Assembly (NCBI GenBank): GCA_023101725.1
Contig: JALJCO010009084.1
Span: 89,669-153,668, forward strand
DNA from: Atherinomorus stipes
Taxonomy: Eukaryota; Chordata; Actinopteri; Atheriniformes; Atherinidae
Reading direction: 5' to 3'
DNA: 64,000 nucleotides
The position numbers were made by a program, and so were the translations under genes. Below, piece by piece: positions 22,594 through 32,985 of the stretch. The first letter of the stretch is position 1; each line of letters begins with the position of its first letter. The notes beneath the pieces are model-generated. The model was not told the origin of the DNA, ran no database searches, and saw only the letters and a program-made list of their open reading frames with translations.

Positions 22594-22624
22594 TGAATTC
22601 CCGGGTCCTTGCTGCTTCCCGACA
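22084..22624 (+). mobile_element. Gypsy-like solo LTR
   Basis: It starts TGTCATGACTCTCATTCCTG and ends CTGCTTCCCGACA, the TG...CA form of an LTR. In order it has CTCTACAAAAGCTCTCCCC (promoter-like), pyrimidine-rich sequence with repeated CCTG, then CACTCAATAAGCTCAGTCTC (polyadenylation-signal-like) and a (TG)n run at 22550-22592. This matches the layout of fish Ty3/Gypsy LTRs. The flanks CTCTCAG and CTCTAGG hint at a short target duplication. No internal gag or pol is present. Confidence 0.6.
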
Positions 22625-22699
22625 CTCTAGGTCTGGACTTGGGCACTCCTGCTGTAAATGTTCTTTGTTTTTTTCGTTTTCCTGAACAGTGCCTGTAAT

Positions 22700-22810
22700 A
22701 CTGCTGTCTTCGAAACCAGTATCATCTGATTAAATCAGTAGGGTTTGATTAAACCTGTTTGATGGGAATAAACAAGTATGGTCTGATTAAACCAGTAGGG
22801 TTTGTTTTAA
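22700..22810 (+). repeat. Two-copy short direct repeat
   Basis: GTATCATCTGATTAAATCAG plus TAGGGTTTG and GTATGGTCTGATTAAACCAG plus TAGGGTTTG lie about 60 bp apart. Confidence 0.6.
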
Positions 22811-23014
22811 ATTACTATGATCAAACAATCATTATTTAAAGGGTATAAAACATTGTGTTTTATATCTTTTCGTTTTATATCTTTTCTATTTTTATTGTTA
22901 AAATTGATATTTAGTAGAAATATCTGAACTACTGCTGTTAAAATAGCTGATTTGTTTAAAGTATAACTGGAAAATATGGAAAAGCATGAGTTGGTATTTG
23001 TTGAACATATTTAG

Positions 23015-23470
23015 CCACAGTTACAATGACTTCAGTCCTCATCTCTGATATGTTGTCATGGCGATGTCATATTGTTCCCCTGACCCATGTTTTACCGTCT
23101 TCCTCTTGGCTTCCTTGACTAAAATGACATCTGGTTTGTTACCAACGGCCGTCTGTCCAACTGCACATGAACGCAGCATCAGTATAACGCTCAGTTCCTC
23201 CTCATACATACATATATACATGTATATATGTATGTATGTAGCCTGTGTGTGTATGTATATGCATATGCGCTTGTCAGCAAACTTGTACAGCACCTTGGGC
23301 TCTCTATGTTGTTTTAAGTGTGCTTTATAAATATATTTGACCTTGACCTTGACCTCACTGCACCACCGTGACTTTTCAAATGCATCACCTCGACCTGAGC
23401 CGACAACTCCGATGTCTCCGGTGAGTTTCTGTGGCAACACGACATGGTAGCCACCACCAAGCCAACTCGT
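23015..23470. repeat. Dispersed repeat (family 3), copy 2, with an insertion
   Basis: Matches copy 1 (14786-15115) on both sides of an extra segment at about 23196-23370. The extra segment has a TA/TG microsatellite (23202-23260) and a SINE/LINE-like tail (TTGTACAGCACCTTGGGCTC, TGCTTTATAAATATATTTGA) ending in (CCTTGA)n. Confidence 0.75.
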
Positions 23471-24455
23471 TAGATGTATATGCAAATAATACGAACGGCA
23501 AATTCAGAGCTTACAGAAGCACTTCAGATTGTTGATGGGAGTGATAACTGATAAATGGAAAAACATTTTTGAATGAAATAATCGATTTTTGTGAATAGAT
23601 AACAGAAGAACTTACACAGTGTATTCCTTTACAGTGCTGATGACACGTTTTTGACATTTTCTCCATGTTTTATCGACCAAAACGTTCTTCATGATGATCT
23701 ATGTAACAGAAACAGGTGCAGCTGCATAGATGAGTTATTAGAAAGCATCACTACGTTTCAGGACCTGGCGCTGTGGGCCGAAACCGGGCGTGACGTCTGC
23801 CAGAGAACGTTTTCAGCTCATTAAACATTGAAGTCAAAGGCTTCATAGCAGTTTTAAAGTTCCTTTTCCAGTTTTACAGACAAACAGCAACGACTCAGCC
23901 TTCTGTTGTATTACCAGTTAATGTTTAAAGGCTCGTAAGTACAGCGTTAGTTTATTTAAGTTTCCTACAGATCCAGAATTTTATTTTGAAGTGGATAAAG
24001 CAGCAGGTTGGACTTACCGAGCTAACTCATTAGCCAGTTAGCCGCAAGCTAACGCAGGTAACGAGTGCCTGTCCTCTGTCAGCCTGACTCTGTCAAACCT
24101 GTGCAGCTCCTTACAGTTCTGAGTCGCTCGGTGTGTCGGCATCGCAGCTTTTAGCTGAACCGAGTGGACTTGAGGCTGGAGACAGACTGTAGGCAGTTGA
24201 CTACAGTTCTAGTCCAGTTCTAGTCTGTAAAATGTGATTTCCCCAAATTCATGATCAGCATCATCAGTCTTCTGAACTGGCTGATGATCCACCACAAACC
24301 AGTTCCAGTCCAGCTGTTCTGGAGCATCTTGAGAGAACCACATCTCCTTATCTTACTGACGTCATGTCATGGAGGTTAGGTTTGCTAGTGAAAAGCTATT
24401 AGCGTTAAGCCGAGCTTCCTAAACATCGGATATTTACATAAAATAATACATAAAC
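23471..24455. other. Unassigned stretch
   Basis: No recognised gene or element ends. Confidence 0.4.
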
Positions 24456-24720
24456 GGGGGAGTGGGTAGCGTAGTGGTTAACATCGCGGGCAGGGGCGCA
24501 GCAGACCTGGATTCGAGTCCCCGACATGACACTCAGGTGAACCTCTGTGGACTCTTGAGCAAGGTCCTCAACCACCCCACCCCCCTGCCCCCCTCAAACC
24601 GCTCCCCGGCTGCTTTAAATTGCAGCCCACTGCTCTCAAGTTCAACCTGAGATGGGATAAATGCAGAGTATGAATTTCCTAATTGGCTCGCTAATTGGGA
24701 TTAATAAAGTATATCTTTAG
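24456..24720 (+). mobile_element. tRNA-derived SINE (second type), copy 1
   Basis: Begins GGGGGAGTGGGTAGCGTAGT with box A-like TAGCGTAGTGGTTAA and box B-like GGATTCGAGTCCCC. It continues TTGAGCAAGGTCCTCAACC and TGCTTTAAATTGCAGCCCAC, ending near GGGATTAATAAAGTATAT. A sister copy is at 35912-36150. Confidence 0.8.
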
Positions 24721-25199
24721 ATACACGTCTGATTAACTTCTACCTGCACAGGACTGCTGATTTTGTCTTGGTGTGTTGTTGTATGGCAAAGTTACTGGAA
24801 GTGAAGGTCGTGTCATCAACACTTTAACATAAAAATCATGTAAGCCATAATGAAAAAATTTATTAGGGCAACTATATTTTCATGGTTAGCTGTCCATTAT
24901 CAGCTTGGTAAAAAAAAAAAAAAGATAAAGCTGAACCCAGTTACAGAAGTAAAGAAGTAACATCTGCTAGATTCTTACATAAGGTTTGTCTTGAATTAAA
25001 TCAGAAGAAATGTGAAAGAAATTTGTGCTATTTTACTTTATTTAAATAATTTTAATCATGTGTCTCAGTATAATCCTGTATAAATCACACAAGTGCCTTA
25101 TGCTCTGATCAGGCAGCAGTTTTGTGGAGTTGAAACAAAACACACATTTATGTAAAAAGCTCTGTTGGTCAGAACACTTGTTCTTCTCTGGTATGTAGA

Positions 25200-25641
25200 A
25201 GCAGATAACGTGGAAACTTAAGGGACTCCCTAACACTAAACTCCCTTGCCAAGTAAGCACACAGCAAAGTGAAAATGTCAACTTCTCCATCTGCAGTGGA
25301 ATAATGAATTATTGTTATATATTCTGTCTTGCAACTAACTAATTGTAAGTTTTTATCTTTGGCTAACTGCATTTTTATTAGAGACTCAGCAGAATGAAGT
25401 GTTTGCTTCACCCAAGGACAAGATAAGTAACCGCTGATAACAAGCAGGAGTGTGGCAAAGACATTTCTGTCCAGCAACATTTAGAGAGTGTGAAGTTATA
25501 AAAGCTTGTGTTTCATCTGATACGAGAGAATTCTCTGTTTGATTTTCTGTGAGACGTCTCATGTTGTAATAAATCTATGAAGGCATAAACGGACTCGACT
25601 CAAATTCTTCCACCTGAGAGATCATTTTTTATTCCTCAACA
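25200..25641 (+). mobile_element. Possible solo LTR
   Basis: TATAAAAG (25497-25504) is followed by AATAAA (25568-25573) and an end ATTCCTCAACA at 25641, spacing typical of an LTR promoter, R region and 3' end. The 5' TG boundary and target duplication were not found, so the start is approximate. Confidence 0.4.
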
Positions 25642-26336
25642 GTAGATTAAATTATATCTGTATAATTATATCTTCTTGACTGAAAACCAGCTAAAAATAT
25701 TCTGCCCACTGAAGATAGAAATTTATCGGGGGGAAGTGACCATCATTAGTGAATTTAGGTCATGCTGGAATGGTGGAAGACATTCATGTGGGTTCTGCAG
25801 CAATGACTCAACAGGTTCAAATGTACAGTCCATCAAGTAAATTATCAGGAGTGCAGAAGAGCAGATTACTATATTCTGGATCCCTACTGGACACAACAGC
25901 GCGTGACCTTTACCATCTCCACTCCACAGTACCCTGTTCTTTCTGAAGCAGTTATCTTCCCCCGTCACATCAAAACCTCAACCAGAAAACCTTTTTAAGG
26001 TTATGACTAATGCATTCATCTCATTTAGAAGTTGTACCTGTGAAATGATGTAATTTCACATAATGTAGTATTGTTACATCGGATAAGATGAAGTAAATAG
26101 TCTTTTGTTTTGTTTTTCTATTCATGTTTCTTAAAATAAGCTTAAATGTTATACACACTTAAGCAGTAAGCAGGGAAATAAGTACAGTCTGTGTTTTTTG
26201 TCAAAGCCAGTTCCAACCTGAATCATAGGCCTCTATGAAAAATACACACCGAGTCTGCGAAGAGAGAGAGACAGAAGAAAACAGGGAGATTACTTCAACA
26301 GGCAACCACAGCAACACAGTGGTTCACTTTACTAGG
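25642..26336. other. Unassigned stretch
   Basis: The + strand has an open frame at 25749-25946 (65 residues) without recognised domain. No other structure seen. Confidence 0.4.
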
Positions 26337-26411
26337 TACAGTTGTGTGAAAAAGTGTTTGCCCCCTTCCTAATATCTTACTTTTTTGCGTGTTTGTCACA
26401 CTTACAGGTAC

Positions 26412-27000
26412 TTAGCCTGGTACACCAGCCTGACTAATGCCATGTATGAGATACACGGCAAGTCAGTCTGGGTTCCCTCCATTGGAGACTGATGTCCACT
26501 GCGAGACGAGAGGCGGGACTAACAGGAGGACAGTGAACCGGAGAGAACCAATCAGAAGTGACTGTAGCTGGCGTAGCTCGGCACTCTGTTGCTATGTTGC
26601 TATGGCAACGCTGGAAGTCAGCGGTTACACATTGTTTTTCCCTCTCTATTTAATGTAGTTTTCTTTTGTACATTAACATAGAATGTTTGGTTTTATTATT
26701 ATAAATACTCTGTTACATGTCAGCATTGTTTATTGCCGAACTACTAATATGAGAAAGCGTTTGTGTCGCAGGTCATGTGACTATGACCTGGAAGCTGTTA
26801 GTTACGCACAAAAACAGATCAGAAACAGCGGTGGAGACGTCGGAGGAGTTTAACGTTCATCTGTTAATAATTCTACTGCTGCGCTGTGATTGGTCCGGTC
26901 AATTTTTTACCGGAGTGGAATCATTCTCCAATGGAGGGAATCCAGACTGACTTGCCGTGTATCTCATACATGGCGTTAGTCAGGCTGGTGTACCAGGCTA
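26412..27000. mobile_element. MITE with 8-bp duplication inside the end of Tc1 B
   Basis: ACAGGTAC occurs at 26404-26411 and again at 27001-27008. The ends TAGCCTGGTACACCAGCCTG are inverted repeats whose similarity runs about 80 bp (ATGTATGAGATACACGGCAA, TCCCTCCATTGGAGA). The 8-bp duplication fits hAT. No open frame of note. Confidence 0.9.
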
Positions 27001-27164
27001 ACAGGTACTACCCAAAAAATTAGAATATCCGGAAAAAATTCTTGCATTTCTGTAATTCAACTTAAAAGTTGCAATTTACATATTGTATGGATAAATAATA
27101 TGCAAATCAATATATTAAAAGCTTTTGTTTGTTTGTAAGTTGCTGATAAGGACTTGAAGCTTAA

Positions 27165-27935
27165 AGCAGAACTCAGTAACTTCAGCTCGGGGCTCCCCTA
27201 GTGGCGTCCTTTCACTGTCGTTTTCAACCCCCCTTACACCCCCCACAGCACACAGGCGGCTTCTCTACCTGTCTTTCCTCTATTTTCATCCCTGGATATA
27301 TTTCTAAGCGTTTACTAGCTTGTTGATGCTATGTTGCTGCGTTGGTAGCAGCACCTCGTCTCCCTCTGCTCAAAGCAAAGTCCTGTATTTTCTGAAACGG
27401 GACGTTTTACCCGCGATTTGCGGGTAAATATGCCGTGGATTATATCTTTCACTGGTGTTGGCGAGTAGCAGGTAAGAATAGGAACTTTTATTTACTTTTT
27501 TGCGGACGTGACAAGTGATTATTGAGCCTGAAGCAGTGATGCTTCACCCGGCGCCCAGACAGCGCAGCTACGTGAATCACTCTGGTCCAGCAAAGAGTTG
27601 GTTATGAGAGCCAGGAGCCGTGTTTAGGTGGTGGAAGCTAAAGAAATGTTTTCTTCGAATTAGCGCTGGTAATCTGGTTAAAATCAGAGCTGGTAGTCTG
27701 GTTCAAATCAGAGCTGGAAGCAGCTCGGTAGATAGGGGACCTGAGTACTGTACAGCGGTTTCTGTTGTCGCAAGTTCTGCTCGGGTCGGCGCAGGCAAAG
27801 TTGTTTTTAGCTGCTCGCAGGCCAGAGGCCCCGGCGGGAGGGGGGGACATTGAGTCGCTCCGTAAACACTTTGTTTAGCCCCACGGGGATTCCGAAAAGC
27901 ATTTATTGAGGTAAAAAAGTTACTGAGTCTCCCCT
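27165..27935. mobile_element. TTAA-flanked element (family T2) inside Tc1 B
   Basis: TTAA at 27161-27164 and 27936-27939. Ends AGCAGAACTCAGTAACTT and, reversed, AGGGGAGACTCAGTAACTT. Comparing with the uninterrupted right arm of Tc1 B (GACTAGCTTAAGAAAACCTC at 29163-29182) shows the target held one TTAA. Carries no transposase. Confidence 0.9.
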
Positions 27936-28079
27936 TTAAGAAAACCTCAAATTCAAAAACTCAAAAATGAGAATATTGTGAAAAGCTCCAGTATTGTAGG
28001 TTCAGAGTGTCACATTCTAATCAGGTAAGTAATCCAAAACACTTCCATAAGTACCCTGAGCCTTTGAAAAAGTCCGTCT

Positions 28080-28712
28080 TGGTTTAGAAGAATTCACAAT
28101 CATGGGGAAGGTGCTGATCTGACAGTTGTGCAGAAAACCATCATCAACTCCCTGCACAAGGTGGGAAAGACACAAAAAGTGATAGAAAAGAAGCTGGATG
28201 TTCTCAGAGTGTCTCAAAGCACATTAATGGACAGTTAAGTGGAAGGAAGAAGTGTGGAAGAAAACGGTGTAGAAGCCGGAGGGCTGACAGCAGCCTGGAG
28301 AAGATGGTCAGTGCTAAGTTTCCCCAGTCTGTGATGACCTGGGGTCCATGTCAGCTGCTGGTGTTGGTCCTCTGTGCTTCATCAAGTCCAGCATCAATGC
28401 AGCCGTCTACCAGGACATTTTGGAGACCTTCATGCTTGCTTCAGTGGACCAGCTGTATGAGCATGCAGCCTTAATCTTGCAGCAGGACTTGGCACCTGCC
28501 CACACTGCCAAAGGTACAAAATCCTGCTTCAACAACCATGGATCACCATGCTGGATTGGCCCGCAAACTCACCTGACCTGAACCCCATTGAAAACATGTG
28601 GGGCATCGTCAAGAGAAAGCTGAACGGGAAGAGAGCAAACAATAAAGAAGAGCTCAAGGCTGTGATGGAAGCATGTTTGTCTTCCATAACAGCTGAGATA
28701 TGCCACAAGCTC
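28080..28712 (+). pseudogene. Tc1 B transposase remnant
   Basis: Translated pieces include TVVQKTIINSLHKVGKTQKV, KKLDVLRVSQSTL, then GVGPLCFIKSSINAAVYQDI, LETFMLASVDQLYEHAALIL and QQDLAPAHTAKGTKSCFNNH. In another frame come SPDLNPIENMWGIVKRKLNG, NNKEELKAVMEACLSSITAE and ICHKL. The DDE motif of the second Asp (QQDLAPAH) and the SPDLNPIEN block are readable, but frame shifts and stops separate them, and the part around the first Asp is deleted. Confidence 0.85.
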
Positions 28713-29016
28713 TAGCATCCATGCCACGCCGGGTTAAAGCTGCTAGCATCCATGCCACGCCGGGTTAAAGCTGCTAGCATCCATGCCACGCTGGGTCAAA
28801 GCTGGTAGCATCCATGCCACGCCGGGTTAAAGCTGCTAGCATCCATGCCACGCCGGGTTAAAGCTGCTAGCATCCATGCCACGCCGGGTTAAAGCTGCTA
28901 GCATCCATGCCACGCCGGGTTAAAGCTGCTAGCATCCATGCCACGCCGGGTTAAAGCTGCTAGCATCCATCCCACGCCGGGTTAAAGCTGCTAGCATCCA
29001 TGCCACGCCGGGTTAA
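28713..29016 (+). repeat. 31-bp minisatellite, about 10 units, grown from transposase sequence
   Basis: The unit TAGCATCCATGCCACGCCGG plus GTTAAAGCTGC follows directly after ATATGCCACAAGCTC. The first unit continues the transposase C-terminus (HKL-ASMPRRVKA type), so the array began within the gene. Units are almost identical; one has CTGGGTCAAAGCTGG. Confidence 0.95.
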
Positions 29017-29361
29017 GGAGTCATTCATGCAAAAGGGGCCAAACCAAGTACTAAGTACAGATGAAAGATTGTATTTTAGAGGGCCTGACTTTTTTGCTTT
29101 TAAAATCCTTTTATAATTGATTTCATGCAATATTCTAATTTTTTTAATTTTTCAATTTGAGGTTTTCTTAAGCTAGTCCTAATCAACAACATCCAAACAA
29201 AAAAAAGCTTGAAATATATTGATTTGCATATTATTTATCTATACAATATGTAAATTGCACCTTTTAAGTTGAATTACAGAAATACATGAACTTTTTCAGG
29301 ATATTCAAATTTTTTGGGTAGTACCTGTATTCTAAATGAAAATTTTTATTAGTGTGTGTGT

Positions 29362-29392
<31 letters not shown>

Positions 29393-29601
29393 GTCCAAAC
29401 CTCCATGGCCCTATGTGAAAAAGTGATTGCCCCCCTGTTAAGACATAAATTAACTGTGGTTTATCATCTTTGGAAAGCTGAGTTCAATTTGTCCATCCAG
29501 GCCTGATTACTGCCACACCTGTTCTCAATCAAGAAATCACTTAAATAGGACCTGCCTGATGAAGTTAAGTAGACCAAAAAGATCCTCAAAAGCTAGACAT
29601 C

Positions 29602-30280
29602 ATGCTGCCATCCAAAGAAATTCAGGAACAAATGAGAAACAAAGTCATTGAGATCTATCAGTCTGGAAAAGGTTCCAAAGCCATTTCTAAAGCTTTGGGA
29701 CTCCAGAGAACCCTTGTGAGAACCATTGTCCACAAATGGTGAAAACATGGAACAGTGGTGAACCTTCCCAGGAGGGGCCGGCCGACCAAAATTACCCCAA
29801 GAGCACAGTGACGACTCATCCAAGAGGTCAGAAAAGACCCCAGAACATCCAAGAACTGCAGGCCTCACTTGCCTCAATGAAGGTCAGTGTTCATGACTCC
29901 CCCATCAGAAAGAGACTGGGGGGCAAAAATGGCTGCATGGCAGAGTTCCAAGACCAAAACCACTGCTGAGCAAAAAGAACATAAAGGCTCGTCTCAGTTT
30001 AGCCAGAAAGCATCTTGATGATCCCCAAGACTTTTGGGAAAATACTCTGTGGACTGACGAGACAAAAGTGGAACTTTCTGGAAGGTGGAGGTCCCATTAC
30101 ATCTGGCGTAAAAGTAACACGGCATTTCAGAAAAGGAACATCATAGCAACAGTAAAATATGGTGGTGGTAGTGTGATGGTCTGGGGCTGCTTTGCTGCTT
30201 CAGGACCTGGAAGACTTGCTGTGGTAAATGGAACCATGAATTCTGCTGTCTACCAAAAAGTTTTAAAAACCTTCATTTAA
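29602..30280 (+). pseudogene. Tc1 A transposase, truncated pseudogene
   Basis: Starts MLPSKEIQEQMRNKVIEIYQ, then SGKGSKAISKALGLQRTLVR, a helix-turn-helix; a stop follows HKW. Then HGTVVNLPRRGRPTKITPRA (GRPR-like linker), ELQASLASMKVSVHDSPIRK, LWTDETKVELS-like sequence around the first catalytic Asp, then VKYGGGSVMVWGCFAASGPG and NSAVYQKVLKTF. After this block the gene stops and the element's right end begins soon after, so the second and third catalytic residues are missing. Several frame changes are also present. Confidence 0.9.
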
Positions 30281-30573
30281 AAACTGCATTTCATGTTTAC
30301 TTGTGTTATCTTTATCTAATATTCAAATTTATTTGATGAAATGAAACATTTAAGTGTGACAAAAATGCAAAGAAAAATAGATTAGGAAGTGGGCAAACAC
30401 TTTCATACAACTGTATGCCCTCTCTCATCACTCTTACTGGTGCAGACAGCGAGAGTTTGGACAGTCTTGATCCACACTTTTGACCAGCTGGTGGCAGTTA
30501 TGCACCATAATGTTTTTTTGTGAGCACTAAGAAGAAGAGGCCCCTGTGGTGCCAGCTTAGGTGTACAAAGACC

Positions 30574-30700
30574 TAGTAGGGATGTCCCAATACCACTTTT
30601 TGCCGATGAAACACAAGTACTTGTACTGACATTTGAATACTAATTGATACTGAGTACGGATACAAGTGATTAATAACATTTAAATTGTGATTTTTTTTTT
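30574..30700 (+). mobile_element. Possible hAT-like terminal fragment
   Basis: TAGGGATGTCCCAATACCAC followed by TTTTTGCCGATG and repeated ...ACTGA.TAC resembles a common fish hAT-type end. No matching right end found nearby. Confidence 0.4.
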
Positions 30701-31364
30701 TTCCAGCTCACATTTACTGAACACACATGACACCACTGCCACGGATTTCACTTGTAACATCTCAGTACTACACAGCTGCCTGACACTGTAGAACTGAAAA
30801 ATAAGAGCTATCTTTGAGGGGGGGGGGGCAAGCCTTTTCAGTGGCTTCTTTGGGAAAATTTAGGACCGGACGAGTTTTTGTTGTGTTGTTGTTGTGGTCG
30901 TTCTTTCATAAATAGAAGCATCTCTGCTGCTCAGGTGTGATGCAGACATGTTGCTGCCTTATCAGCTTACCACCACATTTACAACTACCACATCAAACAA
31001 CAGCTGGACTTCACAGGAGCAGAAATGAAAGCTTACGAGTGATTAGAAGCTTATAAACAGCCTTTAATGCTTTGCTGTATTTTAGCAAAGCATTATTATA
31101 ATTTTACATAAAAATTACACCAGTAGGAAACAGAATTGGCAGGAAACTTCCCACCGGCAAAGCGAGTCCTGAGCTGCTGAGAGGTTCAGAGAATGGATGA
31201 TATCTGTAAGTACAGCTAGAAATAAATGACTGTAAAAGAAGTCCGCTTTGACTGCTACAAACGTTACTGTATGAAAAGTACGTCAGTCGCAGGAAAGATG
31301 CCGAGGACGCATAGGCCGGAACAACAGCGTAGTGTGAGGACCTTCATCGCCACATCCAGCGTTA
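30701..31364. other. Unassigned, with a trace of the 50440 repeat
   Basis: GCATAGGCCGGAACAACAGC at about 31310 resembles GCATAGGCCGGAGCACCGCC at about 50469. A run of nine G lies at 30822. No gene. Confidence 0.4.
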
Positions 31365-31690
31365 ATTGTTCTTGTTGTTTTATTGAGAAATTTCTACGAT
31401 GTTCTGACAGTTGTTCTTGTTTTACTATGAAAATTTTTTACTATGTTTGGATATTTTTGCTCGTTTTAGTGTGAAATTTTTGCTATATTGTGATAGTTGT
31501 TCTTGTTTTATTGTGAAGTTTCTTTTACTATGTTTTGATATTTTCTTGCTTTATTGTGAAGTTTTTACAATATTCTGATAGTTGTTTTTGTTTTATTGTG
31601 AAATTTTTGCTATATTCTGATAGTTGTTTTTGTTTTATTGTGCATTTCTTACTATGTTCTGATAGTTCTTATTTTATTGTGATTTTATTG
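31365..31690 (+). repeat. Degenerate T-rich minisatellite, about 40-45 bp units
   Basis: Repeats of TTCTGATAGTTGTTTTTGTT then TTATTGTGAAATTTTTGC with much variation. A 63-residue frame with repeated FCFIVKFLLYSDS is a by-product. Confidence 0.8.
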
Positions 31691-31764
31691 AACTATTTTC
31701 TGAGGTTTTCTCATCGATGTTTTTAATAGTATAATTTTTATTGTGTTTTGCTAAAGTTAAACAA

Positions 31765-32075
31765 TGGCCGATCCAAAAATGAAATCCTGGCATGGAACCT
31801 GCTACAGAGTCCAGACCTGAAACCCACGGAGAATCTCTGGGATTCTGGAGAAGGCTTTGTTCAGAGGTCGGACTCGCCATCATCAATACAAGATGTTGCA
31901 GAAAAATTAATGCAACTCTGCTGCAGAAGCTGATGAAGCCGATGCCACAGAGAAGCTGCTAGAATGACAGATGAAGGAGGTCCAATGAGATATAGTGTGA
32001 TCGTTTTTCTTTTGGTGGCAATGTTTTGTGGGCCATGCTGTGTATATTGTCCTATTATTTGTGTTCTCATTCATT
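31765..32075 (+). pseudogene. Tc1-like transposase C-terminal remnant
   Basis: Translates to LAWNLLQSPDLKPTENLWDS, then VQRSDSPSSIQDVAEKLMQL. This is the region around the third catalytic residue (consensus SPDLNPTENLWD) and the following helix of a Tc1 transposase. The sequence beyond EKLMQL shifts frame. The rest of the gene is missing. Confidence 0.8.
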
Positions 32076-32985
32076 AAGTACAAAAACATTCATGTAAATA
32101 CCACAGATGCTTCTAAGGTTCAGTAGGCAGCTGTCACTGCATATTTCTAAGAGCTGCATCATGCAATCCAGGCGACAAGGTGAGATCAGAAGAATGAAAA
32201 GGCAGAAACCCGTGTAAACAAGCTGTCAGTCTGCTCATTAGATGACTAACCAAAGCTGATGGCTTCAGCATAAGACTCATGTCGGGTTCCTGGGAATCAG
32301 CCAGGTAGAAAACATAAAACAGAAAGTCTAAGCAACAAGCCGACCTCCATTAAACCTGCAAGCGGACCTACATTAACTATTTATCTATTTGCTCTGGCAC
32401 ATTCAGCACCTCAGCTTGTACTATAATACATTTATTCTATGTTTGTATAGCAAAAACACATTCTCGTCAGGTTCTATACTTTCTTCTATTTCAGCTTTGC
32501 TTTGCTCACCCCCAGCTGCTTGAGATCAAGTTGTGCTTCCAAGTAATTTTCCCCTTCAGCAAAGAAATAGCAACTCACTCTGAGTGGCTTGTTTTGCCAT
32601 TCTGGCCACACTTCACCAGAGCCCAGAGTGGCAGAAGAGAAATAAAAGTTGATGGTTATGACAGAAAATGAGTGTTGAAAAAAGTGAAGCAGGAGGGGGG
32701 AAAGACAATGGAAGTGATGGAGGTGGAGGGCAGGCAGAAATGGCGAAGAACCATTTCAATCACGAGTTTCTTTGTCAGAGCTTGTGATTTATCAGGCCTA
32801 CTGAAGTGTGGCCTTTGAGCTCTAAGCCATGACTGGAAAATGGTAATTTGTCAAAGTAAACATGCACATGATGGTGTGTGCTAACCTCTAAGGAAGTTTG
32901 TACGACTTTGAACTGACAAATTGTTATTAGATGTGGGACTTTGTTTAAATTCTTTACTTGGGTATTTTCTTGAAGGAGCCGTATC
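32076..32985. other. Unassigned stretch
   Basis: No gene or element ends recognised. Confidence 0.45.

Larger units (their letters stand above)
20481..22651. mobile_element. hAT-type MITE with perfect 8-bp target duplication, filled by later insertions
   Basis: CTGTAAAT at 20473-20480 and again at 22652-22659 flanks the ends CAGGGGTGCCTAAGTCCAG and (reversed) CAGGAGTGCCCAAGTCCAG. An 8-bp duplication and CAGGGGTG-type ends fit the hAT superfamily. Its own sequence is the left part 20481-20647, a middle part 22060-22083 (GCAGGATAGTAGCTCT, the complement of AGAGCTACTATCCTGC at 20510) and the right part 22625-22651. The rest is nested insertions. Confidence 0.85.
26405..29327 (+). mobile_element. 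Tc1-like transposon B, inserted in A
   Basis: Flanked by TA (26403-26404 and 29328-29329). The ends CAGGTACTACCCAAAAAATT are inverted repeats whose similarity extends about 200 bp (TTCTGTAATTCAACTTAAAA, AATAATATGCAAATCAATAT). The left end is interrupted by a MITE after only 7 bp and by a TTAA element further in. The right arm is continuous, which proves the original sequence at both break points. Confidence 0.9.
26339..30413 (+). mobile_element. Tc1-like transposon A, outermost of a four-element nest
   Basis: TA at 26337-26338 and 30414-30415 flank inverted ends: CAGTTGTGTGAAAAAGTGTT on the left and, reversed, CAGTTGTATGAAAGTGTTTG on the right. Similarity continues through TTTGCCC, CTTCCTAAT and TTTGTCACACTTA. 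Its own left arm ends at 26404 and resumes at 29330 after Tc1 element B. Its transposase remnant is listed separately. A (GT)n/(G)n tract lies at 29352-29393. Confidence 0.9.

Noticed and set aside
28713..29016. Regular repeats that might suggest a CRISPR array
   Set aside because: Units are head-to-tail with no unique spacers, and the host is a eukaryote.
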